From NCBI GenBank assembly GCA_002365175.1, contig DEZK01000004.1:1-64000 (forward strand): 64,000 nt of DNA, in the 5' to 3' direction. The translations under genes and the position numbers were made by a program. The notes below the pieces were generated by a model that saw only the letters and a list, made by a program, of their open reading frames with translations, was not told where the DNA came from and did not search any database. Every line of letters begins with the position of its first letter. Within the stretch, counting starts at the first letter, position 1. Positions 8,346-17,494 of this stretch are shown here, in pieces. The stretch comes from Raskinella chloraquaticus (SeqCode) (GTDB lineage: Bacteria; Pseudomonadota; Alphaproteobacteria; Rhizobiales; UBA4765).

Positions 8346-8505
8346 GACCCTTTAAGCCACATTCCCGCATCATCGTCCATGCAAAGTAGACAAGCCCGAC
8401 CCGCACCCCGAAATCATGACAACAACCAGACGAAAAGCCGAAAAAATGACAAGTATCGTTCTTTGTCGACAAAACTCAGGCCATTATTGTGATCTTGCTG
8501 ACAAT
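8346..8505. other. purA to membrane-protein gap
   Basis: 160 bases between the purA stop and the start of the proline-rich protein gene, both on the minus strand. It is AT-richer than its surroundings and may carry a promoter for the downstream gene. I see no hairpin with a T-run and no RNA gene. Confidence 0.35.
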
Positions 8506-9801
8506 TCACCGGCCAAGAAAGGGGTCCTGGACGAGGATCGTATCCTCGCGCTCGGGGCTCGTTGACAACAGAGCCACCGGGCAGTCAACCAGTTCCTCGA
8601 TCCGCTTCACGTATTTGATGGCCTGAGCCGGCAGTCTGGCCCATGACCGCGCCCCTTCGCTTCTGTCACGCCAGCCCGCGATCGTCTCGTAAATCGGTTT
8701 GGCACGCGCCTGCGCACTCTGCGAGGCGGGCAGATAGTCAAAGCGCTTCCCGTCGATATCATAGGCGATGCAAAGCTTGATCTCATCGAACGTGTCGAGA
8801 ATATCGAGCTTGGTCAGCGCCAGCCCGGTGATGCCGCCGGTGCGCACCGCCTGGCGGACCATGACCGCATCAAACCAGCCGCAGCGGCGCTTGCGCCCTG
8901 TCACGGTACCAAATTCCCGCCCGCGCTGGCCCATCTCCTCGCCCAACTGATCGAAGAGCTCGGTGGGGAACGGACCTTCCCCGACCCTCGTCGTATAGGC
9001 CTTGGTAATACCCAGCACATAGTCAAGACCCGACGGCCCCATGCCGGAGCCCGACGCGGCATTGGCAGCCATCGTCGTCGATGATGTCACATAAGGGTAG
9101 GTGCCATGGTCGATATCCAGCATCGTCCCCTGCGCGCCTTCAAACAGAATGCGTTTTCCCGCCCGCCGCGCTTCCTCCAGCAGGCGCCACACCACATCCA
9201 TGAACGGCAACACGTCAGGCGCAATATCAAGCAGCTCCTTCTTGATGCTGTCGCGAGTGATCTGCGCCTCACCAAGGCCGCGCCGCAACGCGTTATGATG
9301 GGTAAGCAGACGATCAATCTTGTCATCAAGATGCTGCGGATCAGCGAGATCTGCCAGTCTGATGGCGCGCCGGCCGATCTTGTCTTCGTAAGCAGGACCG
9401 ATACCGCGTCCGGTTGTGCCTATGCGCTGGCGGACATTGGCCCCCTCACGGGCCTTGTCGAGATCGCGATGCAGCGACAAAATGAGCGGCGTGTTTTCGG
9501 CGATCCGCAGGCGCTCCGCCGATACGCTGACGCCCTGTGCCTGCAATCGCTTGATTTCGGCAATCAGCGCATAGGGGTCAAGCACCACGCCATTGCCGAT
9601 GATGGCAAGCTTGCCCGGCCGCACGACGCCAGAGGGCAGGAGCGATAATTTATAGGACTGACCATCGATGACCAGCGTATGGCCGGCATTATGCCCGCCC
9701 TGAAAGCGCACCACGATATCAGCGCGCTCGCACAGCCAGTCGACGATCTTGCCCTTGCCTTCATCGCCCCATTGAGCGCCAACAACAACCACATTGCCCA
9801 T
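8506..9801 (-). CDS. purA: Adenylosuccinate synthetase
   Basis: 431 residues, the normal family length. The N-terminal GTP-binding loop GAQWGDEGKGK (8-18) and GGHNAGHTL near 39 include the catalytic Asp and His. FEGAQGTMLDIDHGTYPYVT and the C-terminal GRKRRCGWFD segment are also conserved. It joins IMP and aspartate using GTP, the first committed step of AMP synthesis, in the cytosol. It lies on the same strand as serA and serC, with two plus-strand EamA genes between, a common Hyphomicrobiales neighbourhood. Confidence 0.97.
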   Translation of the reverse strand: MGNVVVVGAQWGDEGKGKIVDWLCERADIVVRFQGGHNAGHTLVIDGQSYKLSLLPSGVVRPGKLAIIGNGVVLDPYALIAEIKRLQAQGVSVSAERLRIAENTPLILSLHRDLDKAREGANVRQRIGTTGRGIGPAYEDKIGRRAIRLADLADPQHLDDKIDRLLTHHNALRRGLGEAQITRDSIKKELLDIAPDVLPFMDVVWRLLEEARRAGKRILFEGAQGTMLDIDHGTYPYVTSSTTMAANAASGSGMGPSGLDYVLGITKAYTTRVGEGPFPTELFDQLGEEMGQRGREFGTVTGRKRRCGWFDAVMVRQAVRTGGITGLALTKLDILDTFDEIKLCIAYDIDGKRFDYLPASQSAQARAKPIYETIAGWRDRSEGARSWARLPAQAIKYVKRIEELVDCPVALLSTSPEREDTILVQDPFLGR

Positions 9802-10037
9802 GGTATCTGTAACGCTCCTTGTGAGCTTCTTGACGCCTTCCGGCAGCGTGTCCGGAGGGCGTCGTATCGAGCCTAGCGAGGAGAATATGTCAAGGCTTTA
9901 GCACCTGGCACCTGCCCACAAGCACCTCCCACGCAAGAAACGGGTGGCGGCAAAGCCCAAGCCCGCTTAGGGCAGTGAACGACGCAACAATCGTCCATCA
10001 GCCGCTGACATGGCATCGAAGTCGGGGATGAACCCTC
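9802..10037. other. Divergent intergenic region, purA / EamA
   Basis: 236 bases between the divergent purA and first EamA gene starts. It must hold both promoters. I could not see convincing -35/-10 pairs, a riboswitch or a purine-repressor-like palindrome. Confidence 0.35.
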
Positions 10038-10958
10038 ATGTCCACGCAACGCATGACCGGTGGTGACTGGCTGACACTCGTTATCCTGTCGTTTTTATGG
10101 GGCGCCACCTTCCTCTTCGCCAAACTGGCCCTGGATGGTATTCCGCCACTGACATTGGTGGCCCAGCGTGTCGTGATCGCGGCCCTTGTCCTGCTTGGCG
10201 TTCTGGCTCTCCGCAAAGAAAGCCTTAAACCCCATCTGCCGCGCTGGCGTGATTTTCTATTGCTCGGGCTTCTGAATAATGTCGTGCCGTTTTCCTTGCT
10301 CTTTCTGGGTCAACGCCATTTGACCGCCGGGCTGGCAGCAATCCTGAATGCCACAACCCCGATCTTCACCGTCCTTGTGCTGCATCTTCTGTCGCGCGAC
10401 GAGCGGTTGACCGTGTTGAAAATTGTCGGCGTCGCGCTGGGCTTTGCCGGTGTAGTCGTCCTTGTCGGGCCGGAAGCGCTGGACGGCCTCAGCCATCACC
10501 TCGTTGCCGAACTCCTCTGCCTTGGTGCCACCCTGTCCTATGCCTTCGCCCTGCTGGTTGGCCGGCGTTTTCGCGATACACCGCCGCTGGTCACCGCAAC
10601 CGGCCAGCTTGCAGCCTCAAGCCTTGTCATGCTGCCGGCGGCACTTGCCATCGACCAGCCATGGTCCCTCGCAGCGCCCTCGCTGCCGGCTCTTGCCTCA
10701 GCGCTGGCGATGGCAATTTTTTCGACCGCGCTTGCCTATATTCTCTATTTCCGGGTGCTGGCACGGGCCGGCGCCACCAACGCCGCCCTCGTGACGTTCC
10801 TCATACCCGCATCAGCCATCGGCCTCGGCGCCAGCATGTTGGGCGAAGCGCTGTTGCCCGCTCACATTCTAGGCCTTGGCCTCATTCTTGCCGGTCTGGC
10901 AACCATTGACGGCCGGCTGATCCGCAGGATCGCACCCGCCTCCTCGCGGCAGACATGA
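10038..10958 (+). CDS. EamA-family (DMT) transporter
   Basis: 306 residues of almost continuous hydrophobic sequence, about ten transmembrane segments arranged as two EamA repeats of five. The entry motif SFLWGATFLFAKLAL near residue 15-29 is typical of drug/metabolite transporters. These are inner-membrane permeases, often amino-acid or metabolite exporters; the substrate cannot be predicted. Its start lies in the 236-base region divergent from purA, and a second EamA gene follows on the same strand 46 bases later. Confidence 0.88.
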   Translation: MSTQRMTGGDWLTLVILSFLWGATFLFAKLALDGIPPLTLVAQRVVIAALVLLGVLALRKESLKPHLPRWRDFLLLGLLNNVVPFSLLFLGQRHLTAGLAAILNATTPIFTVLVLHLLSRDERLTVLKIVGVALGFAGVVVLVGPEALDGLSHHLVAELLCLGATLSYAFALLVGRRFRDTPPLVTATGQLAASSLVMLPAALAIDQPWSLAAPSLPALASALAMAIFSTALAYILYFRVLARAGATNAALVTFLIPASAIGLGASMLGEALLPAHILGLGLILAGLATIDGRLIRRIAPASSRQT

Positions 10959-11004
10959 GCGAAAAGCAGTGGCCAAGGCACTGGCGAGAGCCTAAAGCGG
11001 AGAG

Positions 11005-11925
11005 ATGATCGCGCTTGCTCGACGTGCCAATGGCTGGATGTCATCCCGCCCCTATCTGTTGTTGACGCTCACTTGCCTGATGTGGGGCGGCAATGCCGTG
11101 TCGAGCCGGCTGGCGGTTGGCGAGATTTCGCCCTTCATGCTGACCAGCTTGCGCTGGGTGCTGGTGTGCAGCCTGATGCCCCTCTTCGTTGGCCGCGACC
11201 TTGTGCGCCATCGTGCTGTTCTGTTGCAGCACTGGAAACTCATCGCACTTATGGGCTGCATCGGTTTCACCGCCTTCAACACGCTGATGTATGTGGCAGC
11301 CCACCAGACGACAGCCATCAACATCGGCATCGTCCAGGGGTCGATCCCGATCATGGTGATCCTCGGTGCGCTGCTGATTTACGGAACCCGCGCCAGCGCC
11401 ATTCAATGGGTCGGCGTTGCGGTGACGATTGCCGGCGTCATCTTTGTTGCCGCACGCGGCGATGTGAATGCGCTCGCCACGCTGTCGTTCAACAATGGCG
11501 ATATCCTCATGGTCATCGGCTGCATTTTCTACTCAGGCTATACAGTGTTGCTGCGCGAGCGCCCAACCGGCGTCCCGGCACTGGTGTTCTTTACCGCCGT
11601 TGCCTTTTGCGCCTGCCTGATGTCGTTCCCGTTTGTTGCCTGGGAAGTGGCCACCGGCGCCGCTGCCATGCCAACGTGGAAGGGTTTCCTTATTGTCGGA
11701 TTCGTGGCGTTCTTTCCTTCGTTGCTGGCGCAATTGTCCTTCATGCGCGGCGTTGAGCTGATCGGGGCTGCGCGTGCCGGCGTCTTTGTCAACCTCGTAC
11801 CGATTTTCGCACCATTGCTGGCGGTCATCATCCTCTCCGAACCCTTCCGCTGGTACCACGCGGCCGGGCTCGTTCTGGTGCTGGGCGGCATCGCGCTGGC
11901 CGAGGCCGGCAAGCGTCACGCCTGA
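11005..11925 (+). CDS. EamA-family (DMT) transporter, second copy
   Basis: 306 residues with ten predicted transmembrane segments and the EamA entry motif LTCLMWGGNAVSSRLAV. The ATG at 11005 follows a GGAGAG-like sequence at short spacing; the ATG at 11038 is an alternative and would remove 11 leader residues. It is only broadly similar to the preceding EamA protein, so this looks like co-located family members rather than a recent tandem duplication. Substrate unknown. It is convergent with serA, ending 17 bases from the serA stop. Confidence 0.87.
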   Translation: MIALARRANGWMSSRPYLLLTLTCLMWGGNAVSSRLAVGEISPFMLTSLRWVLVCSLMPLFVGRDLVRHRAVLLQHWKLIALMGCIGFTAFNTLMYVAAHQTTAINIGIVQGSIPIMVILGALLIYGTRASAIQWVGVAVTIAGVIFVAARGDVNALATLSFNNGDILMVIGCIFYSGYTVLLRERPTGVPALVFFTAVAFCACLMSFPFVAWEVATGAAAMPTWKGFLIVGFVAFFPSLLAQLSFMRGVELIGAARAGVFVNLVPIFAPLLAVIILSEPFRWYHAAGLVLVLGGIALAEAGKRHA

Positions 11926-11942
11926 GCCAACCCTGGCCTTGG

Positions 11943-13529
11943 TCAGAAGCTCAGACGCCTTGCCCGCTTGACCTGCGGTATCGTTTCGATCTCGCGCAGC
12001 AGGCTGTCACTCACCGGCTCATCCACCGCCACCAGGCAGATGGCATCCCCGCCCGGCTTGTCGCGACCCAGATTGAAGGTGGCAACGTTGACGCCAGCCT
12101 TGCCAAGCACCATGCCGAAACTGCCGATGAAGCCCGCCTTGTCGGCATTGCGAACAAACACCATGTGCGGCGCAAACTCAGCATCCATGTTGATTGAACG
12201 GATATCGACCATGCGCGGCTTGCCATCGTTGAACACGGTGCCGGCGGCGTGACGCGCCATGTCCTGCGCATCAACGACGATACGCACCACGCTGTCGAAA
12301 TTACCGTGTTCGGAACTCTCGCGCTTCACTTCTTCGATCGTGATGCCCTTGTCTTTGGAGACAAGCGTGGCATTGACCATGTTGATATCCGGCAGGAACG
12401 GGCGCATGACGCCGGTGATCGCGGCAGCCGTCAAGGGCCTGACATTGAGCTTGGCGACCTCGCCCTCATATTCAACGCGGATGGCGCGCACCGGCGCTTC
12501 GGTGAGCTGACCGAGGAACGATCCAAGCTTCTCGGCAAGCGCAATGAAGGGGCGCAGACGCGGCGCCTCTTCCGCCGAGATTGACGGGAAATTGACGGCG
12601 TTGGTGATGGCGCCCTTCAGCAGATAATCCGCCATCTGTTCGGCAACCTGAAGCGCCACATTCTCCTGCGCTTCCGTCGTGGCAGCCCCCAGATGCGGCG
12701 TGCACACGACATTTTCCAGCGCAAAGAGCGGGCTGGCTTCGGCCGGCTCGACCTCGAAAACGTCGAGCGCGGCACCCGCCACATGACCCGATTTCAAGGC
12801 CTCCGCCAGCGCTTTCTCGTCAATCAACCCGCCGCGCGCGCAGTTGACGATCCGTACGCCCTTCTTGGTTTTGGCGAGCGCTTCCGCGCTCAGGATGTTG
12901 CGCGTTGTCTCCGTCATCGGCGTGTGCAGCGAGATGATGTCCGCCCGCTTCAGCAGATCGTCGAGTTCGACCTTCTCGACGCCGATCTCGACGGCGCGCT
13001 CCGGCGTCAGGAAGGGATCGAAGGCGATCACCCGCATCTTGAGGCCAATCGCCCGGTCAGCGACGATGGAGCCGATATTGCCGCAGCCGATGATGCCAAG
13101 CGTCTTGGCGAACATTTCGATACCGAGAAAACGGTTCTTCTCCCATTTTCCGGCCTTGGTCGAAATGTCGGCCTGCGGCAATTGGCGGGCGAGCGCGAAC
13201 ATCATGGCAATGGCGTGCTCGGCCGTGGTGATCGAATTGCCAAACGGCGTATTCATCACAATGATGCCCTGAGCGGTTGCCGCCTGCACATCGACATTGT
13301 CAACGCCGATGCCGGCGCGACCGATGACCTTCAGGTTTCTGGCATTCTGCAACAGCTTCGCCGTCACCTTGGTGGCCGAGCGGATGGCAAGCCCATCATA
13401 ATTGCTGATGATGGCGGCAAGTTCTTCCTTGTCGATGCCCGGACGGAAATCGACGTCAAGGCCGCGCTCCTTGAAGATGGCAACGGCGGCAGGCGAAAGC
13501 TTGTCGGAAATCAGGACTTTGGCGGTCAT
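11943..13529 (-). CDS. serA: D-3-phosphoglycerate dehydrogenase
   Basis: 528 residues, the long form. It has a catalytic/NAD domain with GIIGCGNIGSIVADRA near 145-160, the conserved NCARGGLIDE segment and CTPHLGAATTEAQENV carrying the catalytic His. An intervening (ASB) domain at about 315-450 and a C-terminal ACT domain (about 455-528) follow; the ACT domain usually senses serine. It oxidises 3-phosphoglycerate to 3-phosphohydroxypyruvate, the first step of serine synthesis. It is downstream of serC on the same strand with an 84-base gap, so the two steps are probably co-transcribed. Confidence 0.97.
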   Translation of the reverse strand: MTAKVLISDKLSPAAVAIFKERGLDVDFRPGIDKEELAAIISNYDGLAIRSATKVTAKLLQNARNLKVIGRAGIGVDNVDVQAATAQGIIVMNTPFGNSITTAEHAIAMMFALARQLPQADISTKAGKWEKNRFLGIEMFAKTLGIIGCGNIGSIVADRAIGLKMRVIAFDPFLTPERAVEIGVEKVELDDLLKRADIISLHTPMTETTRNILSAEALAKTKKGVRIVNCARGGLIDEKALAEALKSGHVAGAALDVFEVEPAEASPLFALENVVCTPHLGAATTEAQENVALQVAEQMADYLLKGAITNAVNFPSISAEEAPRLRPFIALAEKLGSFLGQLTEAPVRAIRVEYEGEVAKLNVRPLTAAAITGVMRPFLPDINMVNATLVSKDKGITIEEVKRESSEHGNFDSVVRIVVDAQDMARHAAGTVFNDGKPRMVDIRSINMDAEFAPHMVFVRNADKAGFIGSFGMVLGKAGVNVATFNLGRDKPGGDAICLVAVDEPVSDSLLREIETIPQVKRARRLSF

Positions 13530-13613
13530 GAGATAAATCCATGGCAGGTCGCGCCGAAGACGAACGGTCGCGATGATGAATGACGAGGAAGGCTGTGGAC
13601 AGGCGGCGGAGCG

Positions 13614-14792
13614 TTACGCCGCCACTTTGCAGAACTCGGCCCTGGTGAGCGCAAACGCCCAGTCGAGCCAGGGCGTCAGCGCCTTGAGATCGCGCGATTG
13701 TACGGTTGCGCCGCACCAGATGCGCAAGCCCGGCGGCGCATCGCGGTAATGGCCGATGTCGAACGCAACGCCTTCTTTTTCAAGCCGCGCCACCATTGCC
13801 TTGGCAAACGCCGCCTGTCCCTCCGCACCCAGCGCCACCACCGCCTGATCGCTGATGGTGAGGCAGACGGACGTATTCGAGCGCGTCTTCTTGTCGACTG
13901 CCAGAAATTCAACCCATGGCGTCGCCGTCACCCAGCGATTGAGGACACGCAGATTGCCGTCAGCCCGCTTCATCAGCGCCGGCAGACCACCGATACCTTT
14001 CGCCCATTCGAGCGCGTCGATGTAATCCTCGACAGCCAGCATCGAGGGCGTGTTGATGGTCTCGCCCTGAAAAATCCCGGCGATCAATTTGCCCCCTGAT
14101 GTGAGGCGAAAAATCTTGGGGAGCGGCCAGGACGGTTTGTAGGTTTCGAGGCGTTTGACCGCGCGCGGGCTGAGGATCAGCATGCCATGCGCCGCCTCGC
14201 CGCCCAGCACTTTCTGCCACGAATAGGTGACCACATCGAGCTTCGGCCAATCGAGCGCCTGTGCGAACGCCGCCGACGTTGCATCACAGATGACAACGCC
14301 TTGGCGATCAGCGGCAATAAAATCAGCGTTCGGCACCCGCACGCCTGACGTCGTCCCATTCCAGGTGAAGATGACGTCGCGCGCCACTCCGTCGACCTGC
14401 TTCAGCTTCGGCAGACGACCATAAGGTGCATCGATCACCCGGACATCGTCCAGCTTCAACTGTTTGAGCGCGTCATTGGCCCAGCCTTCGCCGAAGCTTT
14501 CCCAGGCAAGAATATCCACGCCGCGCTCGCCCAGCATCGACCACATCGCCATCTCGACAGCCCCGGTGTCGGAGGCGGGCACGATCCCGATCAGGTAATC
14601 GGCGGGGACCTGCAGCACCTCGCGCGTCAGATCAATTGCCAGCTTCAGCCGCGCCTTGCCCTCTTTCGAGCGGTGGCTGCGACCAAGAACGGAGGTGTTG
14701 AGCTTTTTGGGAGACCAGCCAGGGCGCTTGGCGCAAGGGCCGGAGGAGAAATGCGGCGATTTCGGCCGCAATACGGGCATCGCTATTGTCAT
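13614..14792 (-). CDS. serC: Phosphoserine aminotransferase
   Basis: 392 residues from the ATG at 14792, which has GGAAGGA nine bases upstream; an ATG 51 bases earlier has no such site. The fold is class V aminotransferase of the alphaproteobacterial/archaeal serC type. The pyridoxal-phosphate Lys is K194 in SWQKVLGGE and the cofactor-contacting Asp is D170 in CDATSA. It transaminates 3-phosphohydroxypyruvate with glutamate to give O-phosphoserine, supplying the step after SerA. It is the first gene of the serC-serA pair. Confidence 0.95.
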   Translation of the reverse strand: MTIAMPVLRPKSPHFSSGPCAKRPGWSPKKLNTSVLGRSHRSKEGKARLKLAIDLTREVLQVPADYLIGIVPASDTGAVEMAMWSMLGERGVDILAWESFGEGWANDALKQLKLDDVRVIDAPYGRLPKLKQVDGVARDVIFTWNGTTSGVRVPNADFIAADRQGVVICDATSAAFAQALDWPKLDVVTYSWQKVLGGEAAHGMLILSPRAVKRLETYKPSWPLPKIFRLTSGGKLIAGIFQGETINTPSMLAVEDYIDALEWAKGIGGLPALMKRADGNLRVLNRWVTATPWVEFLAVDKKTRSNTSVCLTISDQAVVALGAEGQAAFAKAMVARLEKEGVAFDIGHYRDAPPGLRIWCGATVQSRDLKALTPWLDWAFALTRAEFCKVAA

Positions 14793-14944
14793 CTTGACGC
14801 GTCCTTCCAGATCGCAGCCTCTCGTTGGGGAGAGGTGTCCCAACGCCGCGATTAAAGAAGTTGAGGCCTTTCGTCAATCCGGCCAACGACCGATGGCCGT
14901 CATGGCCGGGGAATCATGACGGCGTCAAAGCGTGCATATCGACA

Positions 14945-14975
14945 CCAAACGAAAACGGCCCCCGAAGGGGCCGTT
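14945..14975 (-). terminator. Rho-independent terminator downstream of the outer-membrane protein gene
   Basis: On the minus strand the sequence forms a perfect nine-pair stem AACGGCCCC/GGGGCCGTT closed by a UUCG tetraloop (unusually stable), followed by TTCGTTT. It starts 25 bases after the stop of the beta-barrel gene. The arms lie at 14954-14962 and 14967-14975. Confidence 0.85.
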
Positions 14976-15000
14976 GAAGGAAGATCGCGAACGCGCGGGC

Positions 15001-15825
15001 TCAGTTGCGGGCGATGACCGGCCGCTCGACGCGGACCACCTGCTGCGGCGGATTGAAGAGCCACCGGGCACCAAGGCGGAAATCATGCGAAGTCAGATCC
15101 TGGGCCGTCAGCGTGGGGCGTGAGCAATCGCCCGGGCCCTGACAGATGATCTGGCCCGCTATCGGGCTGCCGAGACTGGAGTAGCGATAGCTTGCCTCGA
15201 GTTTCAGATGCTCGTTGACGTCGTAGGCGAGACCGGCATGGATCGCCCAGGCAAATTCGGTCGATTCCCGCGTCGCGGCGTAGCCATAACCGCCGCCAAA
15301 CACGATGAAGCCGGCATCCTGGAAGCCCGAAAAGCGATGATGGGCAAAGCCGACACCGCCGCCGACGAAGGGCGTAAGGCCATAGAAATTGCCAAGATCA
15401 AGATAGCCATTGGCAAGCACCAATACTGTGCTCAGATTACCCTTGTAGGAGCTGATCGACTGGAAAGGGTCGTTTTTATCCGAGCGCACGAAGCTGAAGC
15501 CCTGATTGCCGCGATATTCGCCGGTGATATCGGCGCGCAGGAAATCATTGAACTGATAACCGACGCCCACACCGATGATCGGCGGGCTTTCGATCGATTT
15601 CTGGACCTGTTTGAGGGCCGGATCAGCCGGGCTCAAGGTGAAGTCCCGGAAATCGGCGACACCGGTTCCCACATCGCCGCGTATATACCAGCCGCTGGCA
15701 ACTTCGATGGGAGCAGGAATGACATGAGGCACAGGCCGCGCATCAATGAGATCGGCCGCGCCCGCACTCGACGCTGCTAGGCCGAGACTCGCTGCAACCG
15801 CCAGGGCGATCGAAAGCTTATTCAT
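15001..15825 (-). CDS. Outer-membrane beta-barrel protein (Omp25/Omp31-like)
   Basis: 274 residues with a Sec signal peptide (1-23, cleaved near SAGA-A). The mature chain shows alternating hydrophobic strands and ends in a C-terminal segment with aromatic residues. Glycine/aromatic-rich strands such as GVGVGYQFNDFLRADITGEY are typical of small eight-stranded outer-membrane proteins of Hyphomicrobiales. It is probably a structural or surface protein; no pore function is shown. The ATG at 15825 has GGAG upstream, and an earlier ATG at 15891 gives a non-signal leader. A strong terminator follows, and upstream at 15907-15934 lies a cluster of CtrA-like boxes. Confidence 0.85.
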   Translation of the reverse strand: MNKLSIALAVAASLGLAASSAGAADLIDARPVPHVIPAPIEVASGWYIRGDVGTGVADFRDFTLSPADPALKQVQKSIESPPIIGVGVGYQFNDFLRADITGEYRGNQGFSFVRSDKNDPFQSISSYKGNLSTVLVLANGYLDLGNFYGLTPFVGGGVGFAHHRFSGFQDAGFIVFGGGYGYAATRESTEFAWAIHAGLAYDVNEHLKLEASYRYSSLGSPIAGQIICQGPGDCSRPTLTAQDLTSHDFRLGARWLFNPPQQVVRVERPVIARN

Positions 15826-15906
15826 GGTAAGTCTCCACTTGGCCGGATTAAATCCGCTTGAACAACGGCGCGATGTGCCGCTTGACGCCAATGTGGAGGA
15901 GATTGC

Positions 15907-15934
15907 TTAAAAAGCGCTTAACCTTAATTCTTAA
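15907..15934. promoter_or_regulatory. CtrA-like box cluster upstream of the outer-membrane protein gene
   Basis: TTAA (15907-15910), seven bases, then TTAAC (15918-15922) is an exact match to the TTAA-N7-TTAAC CtrA consensus known from Caulobacter and used in Hyphomicrobiales. Two more TTAA half-sites follow at 15924 and 15931. The cluster is about 80 bases upstream of the beta-barrel start codon. Cell-cycle control of this gene is inferred from the motif alone. Confidence 0.55.
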
Positions 15935-16006
15935 GCTCAATAATCGATGAAACGGCCACAGGACGACGTGCGCCGGCGTCTTGCTGCAGCTCAAAAACGG
16001 CAGAGG

Positions 16007-17356
16007 TCAGGCGGCTTCACTTTCCTGAAGCGCCGAGCAGATGTCACCGACTACCTGCTCAACCAGCACCGGATCATCGCCTTCCGCCATGACGCGAATA
16101 ACCGGTTCGGTGCCGGAAGGACGGATGATCAGGCGACCATTCTTGCCAAGCAGCGCCGTTCCCTTGCTGATGATCGCCTTGACCTTGCTGCGCTCAAGGG
16201 GAGCGGCATCGCTCACTTTGACGTTACGTAAAAGCTGGGGAACTTTCTCGAAGCAATGAGCGAGTTCCGACACCGGCTTCTGGCGGCGGATCACCACATC
16301 GAGAAGCTGCAGCGCCGAGACGAGCCCGTCACCTGTCGTCACGAAATCGGAAAGGATAATGTGACCGGACTGTTCGCCGCCAAGATTATAGCCGTGCTCG
16401 CGCATATGCTCGAGCACATAGCGATCACCGACCGGCGTGCGGGCCATATGCAGGCCGATCCCATCCAGGAAACGCTCCAGCCCGAGATTGGACATCACTG
16501 TCGCAACGATACCGGGGCGCGCCAGCCTGCCGTCGTCGTTCCACGACTGGGCAATCACCGCCATCAGCTGGTCGCCATCGACGATCTGCCCTTTTTCATC
16601 GACAATCAAGACACGGTCGGCATCGCCATCAAGAGCAATGCCGATATCCGCGCGCACTTCCCGCACCTTGCGGCACAGCAGGTCCGGCGCGGTTGAGCCG
16701 CACTCGCGATTGATGTTGAAGCCATCGGGTTCATCGCCGATGGCGATGACCTCGGCACCCAGCTCCCACAAGGCTTCCGGCGCCACCCGGTACCCCGCGC
16801 CATTGGCGCAATCAATGACCACCCTCAGCCCACCGAGATCAAGCGGCCGCAGCAGCGTGCGCTTGGCAAACTCGACATAGCGCGCCTGCACGCCCTCGAC
16901 ACGCTTGGCGCGACCCAGCCGTTCGGAATCAGCTAGATGCATGCCCAGATCGGCGTCGATATAGGCTTCGATCTGCCGTTCGTTGTCGTCCGACAGCTTG
17001 AAGCCATCCGGCCCGAAAAGCTTGATACCATTATCTTCATAAGGGTTATGGGAGGCAGAAATCATCACCCCGACATCAGCGCGCATGGAGCGGGTCAACA
17101 TGGCGACAGCCGGTGTTGGCATCGGCCCGACCAGCAAAACGTCCATGCCAACCGAAAGGAAACCCGATGTCAGCGCGCTTTCGATGAGATAGCCCGAAAG
17201 CCGCGTATCCTTGCCGATCAGAACACGCGAGCGCTCGCCGGCCTTCTGGAATTGCAGCCCGGCCGCCATGCCAACCCGCATCGCCAGCTCGGCTGACAGC
17301 TTGCCCTTATTCGCCTTGCCACGAATGCCATCGGTACCAAAATATTTCCGCGCCAT
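16007..17356 (-). CDS. glmM: Phosphoglucosamine mutase
   Basis: 449 residues from ATG 17356, starting MARKYFGTDGIRG as GlmM proteins do. The catalytic phosphoserine is Ser102 in ISASHNP, the Mg-binding loop is DGDADR at 243-248, and the C-terminal phosphate-binding RPSGTEPVIRVM segment is present. It interconverts glucosamine-6-P and glucosamine-1-P, feeding UDP-GlcNAc for peptidoglycan and lipopolysaccharide. It lies 138 bases downstream of ftsH on the same strand, the usual alphaproteobacterial order. Confidence 0.96.
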   Translation of the reverse strand: MARKYFGTDGIRGKANKGKLSAELAMRVGMAAGLQFQKAGERSRVLIGKDTRLSGYLIESALTSGFLSVGMDVLLVGPMPTPAVAMLTRSMRADVGVMISASHNPYEDNGIKLFGPDGFKLSDDNERQIEAYIDADLGMHLADSERLGRAKRVEGVQARYVEFAKRTLLRPLDLGGLRVVIDCANGAGYRVAPEALWELGAEVIAIGDEPDGFNINRECGSTAPDLLCRKVREVRADIGIALDGDADRVLIVDEKGQIVDGDQLMAVIAQSWNDDGRLARPGIVATVMSNLGLERFLDGIGLHMARTPVGDRYVLEHMREHGYNLGGEQSGHIILSDFVTTGDGLVSALQLLDVVIRRQKPVSELAHCFEKVPQLLRNVKVSDAAPLERSKVKAIISKGTALLGKNGRLIIRPSGTEPVIRVMAEGDDPVLVEQVVGDICSALQESEAA

Positions 17357-17494
17357 GTGAGAAAGCCCACGTTCCCATTGAATTGGCTGCCGCGCCAAAC
17401 GACTAGCGCGGGCAGACGTGCCACGAGCCTCTACCAGATGCCAGCGCTCGGGTAAGCCGAAATTTGTCAGGTACGTTAACGCCTGCCGCCACGA

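Noticed and set aside
10038..11925. Recent tandem duplication of the EamA genes
   Set aside because: The two proteins differ at most positions outside the family motifs, so they are paralogues of long standing or independently recruited.
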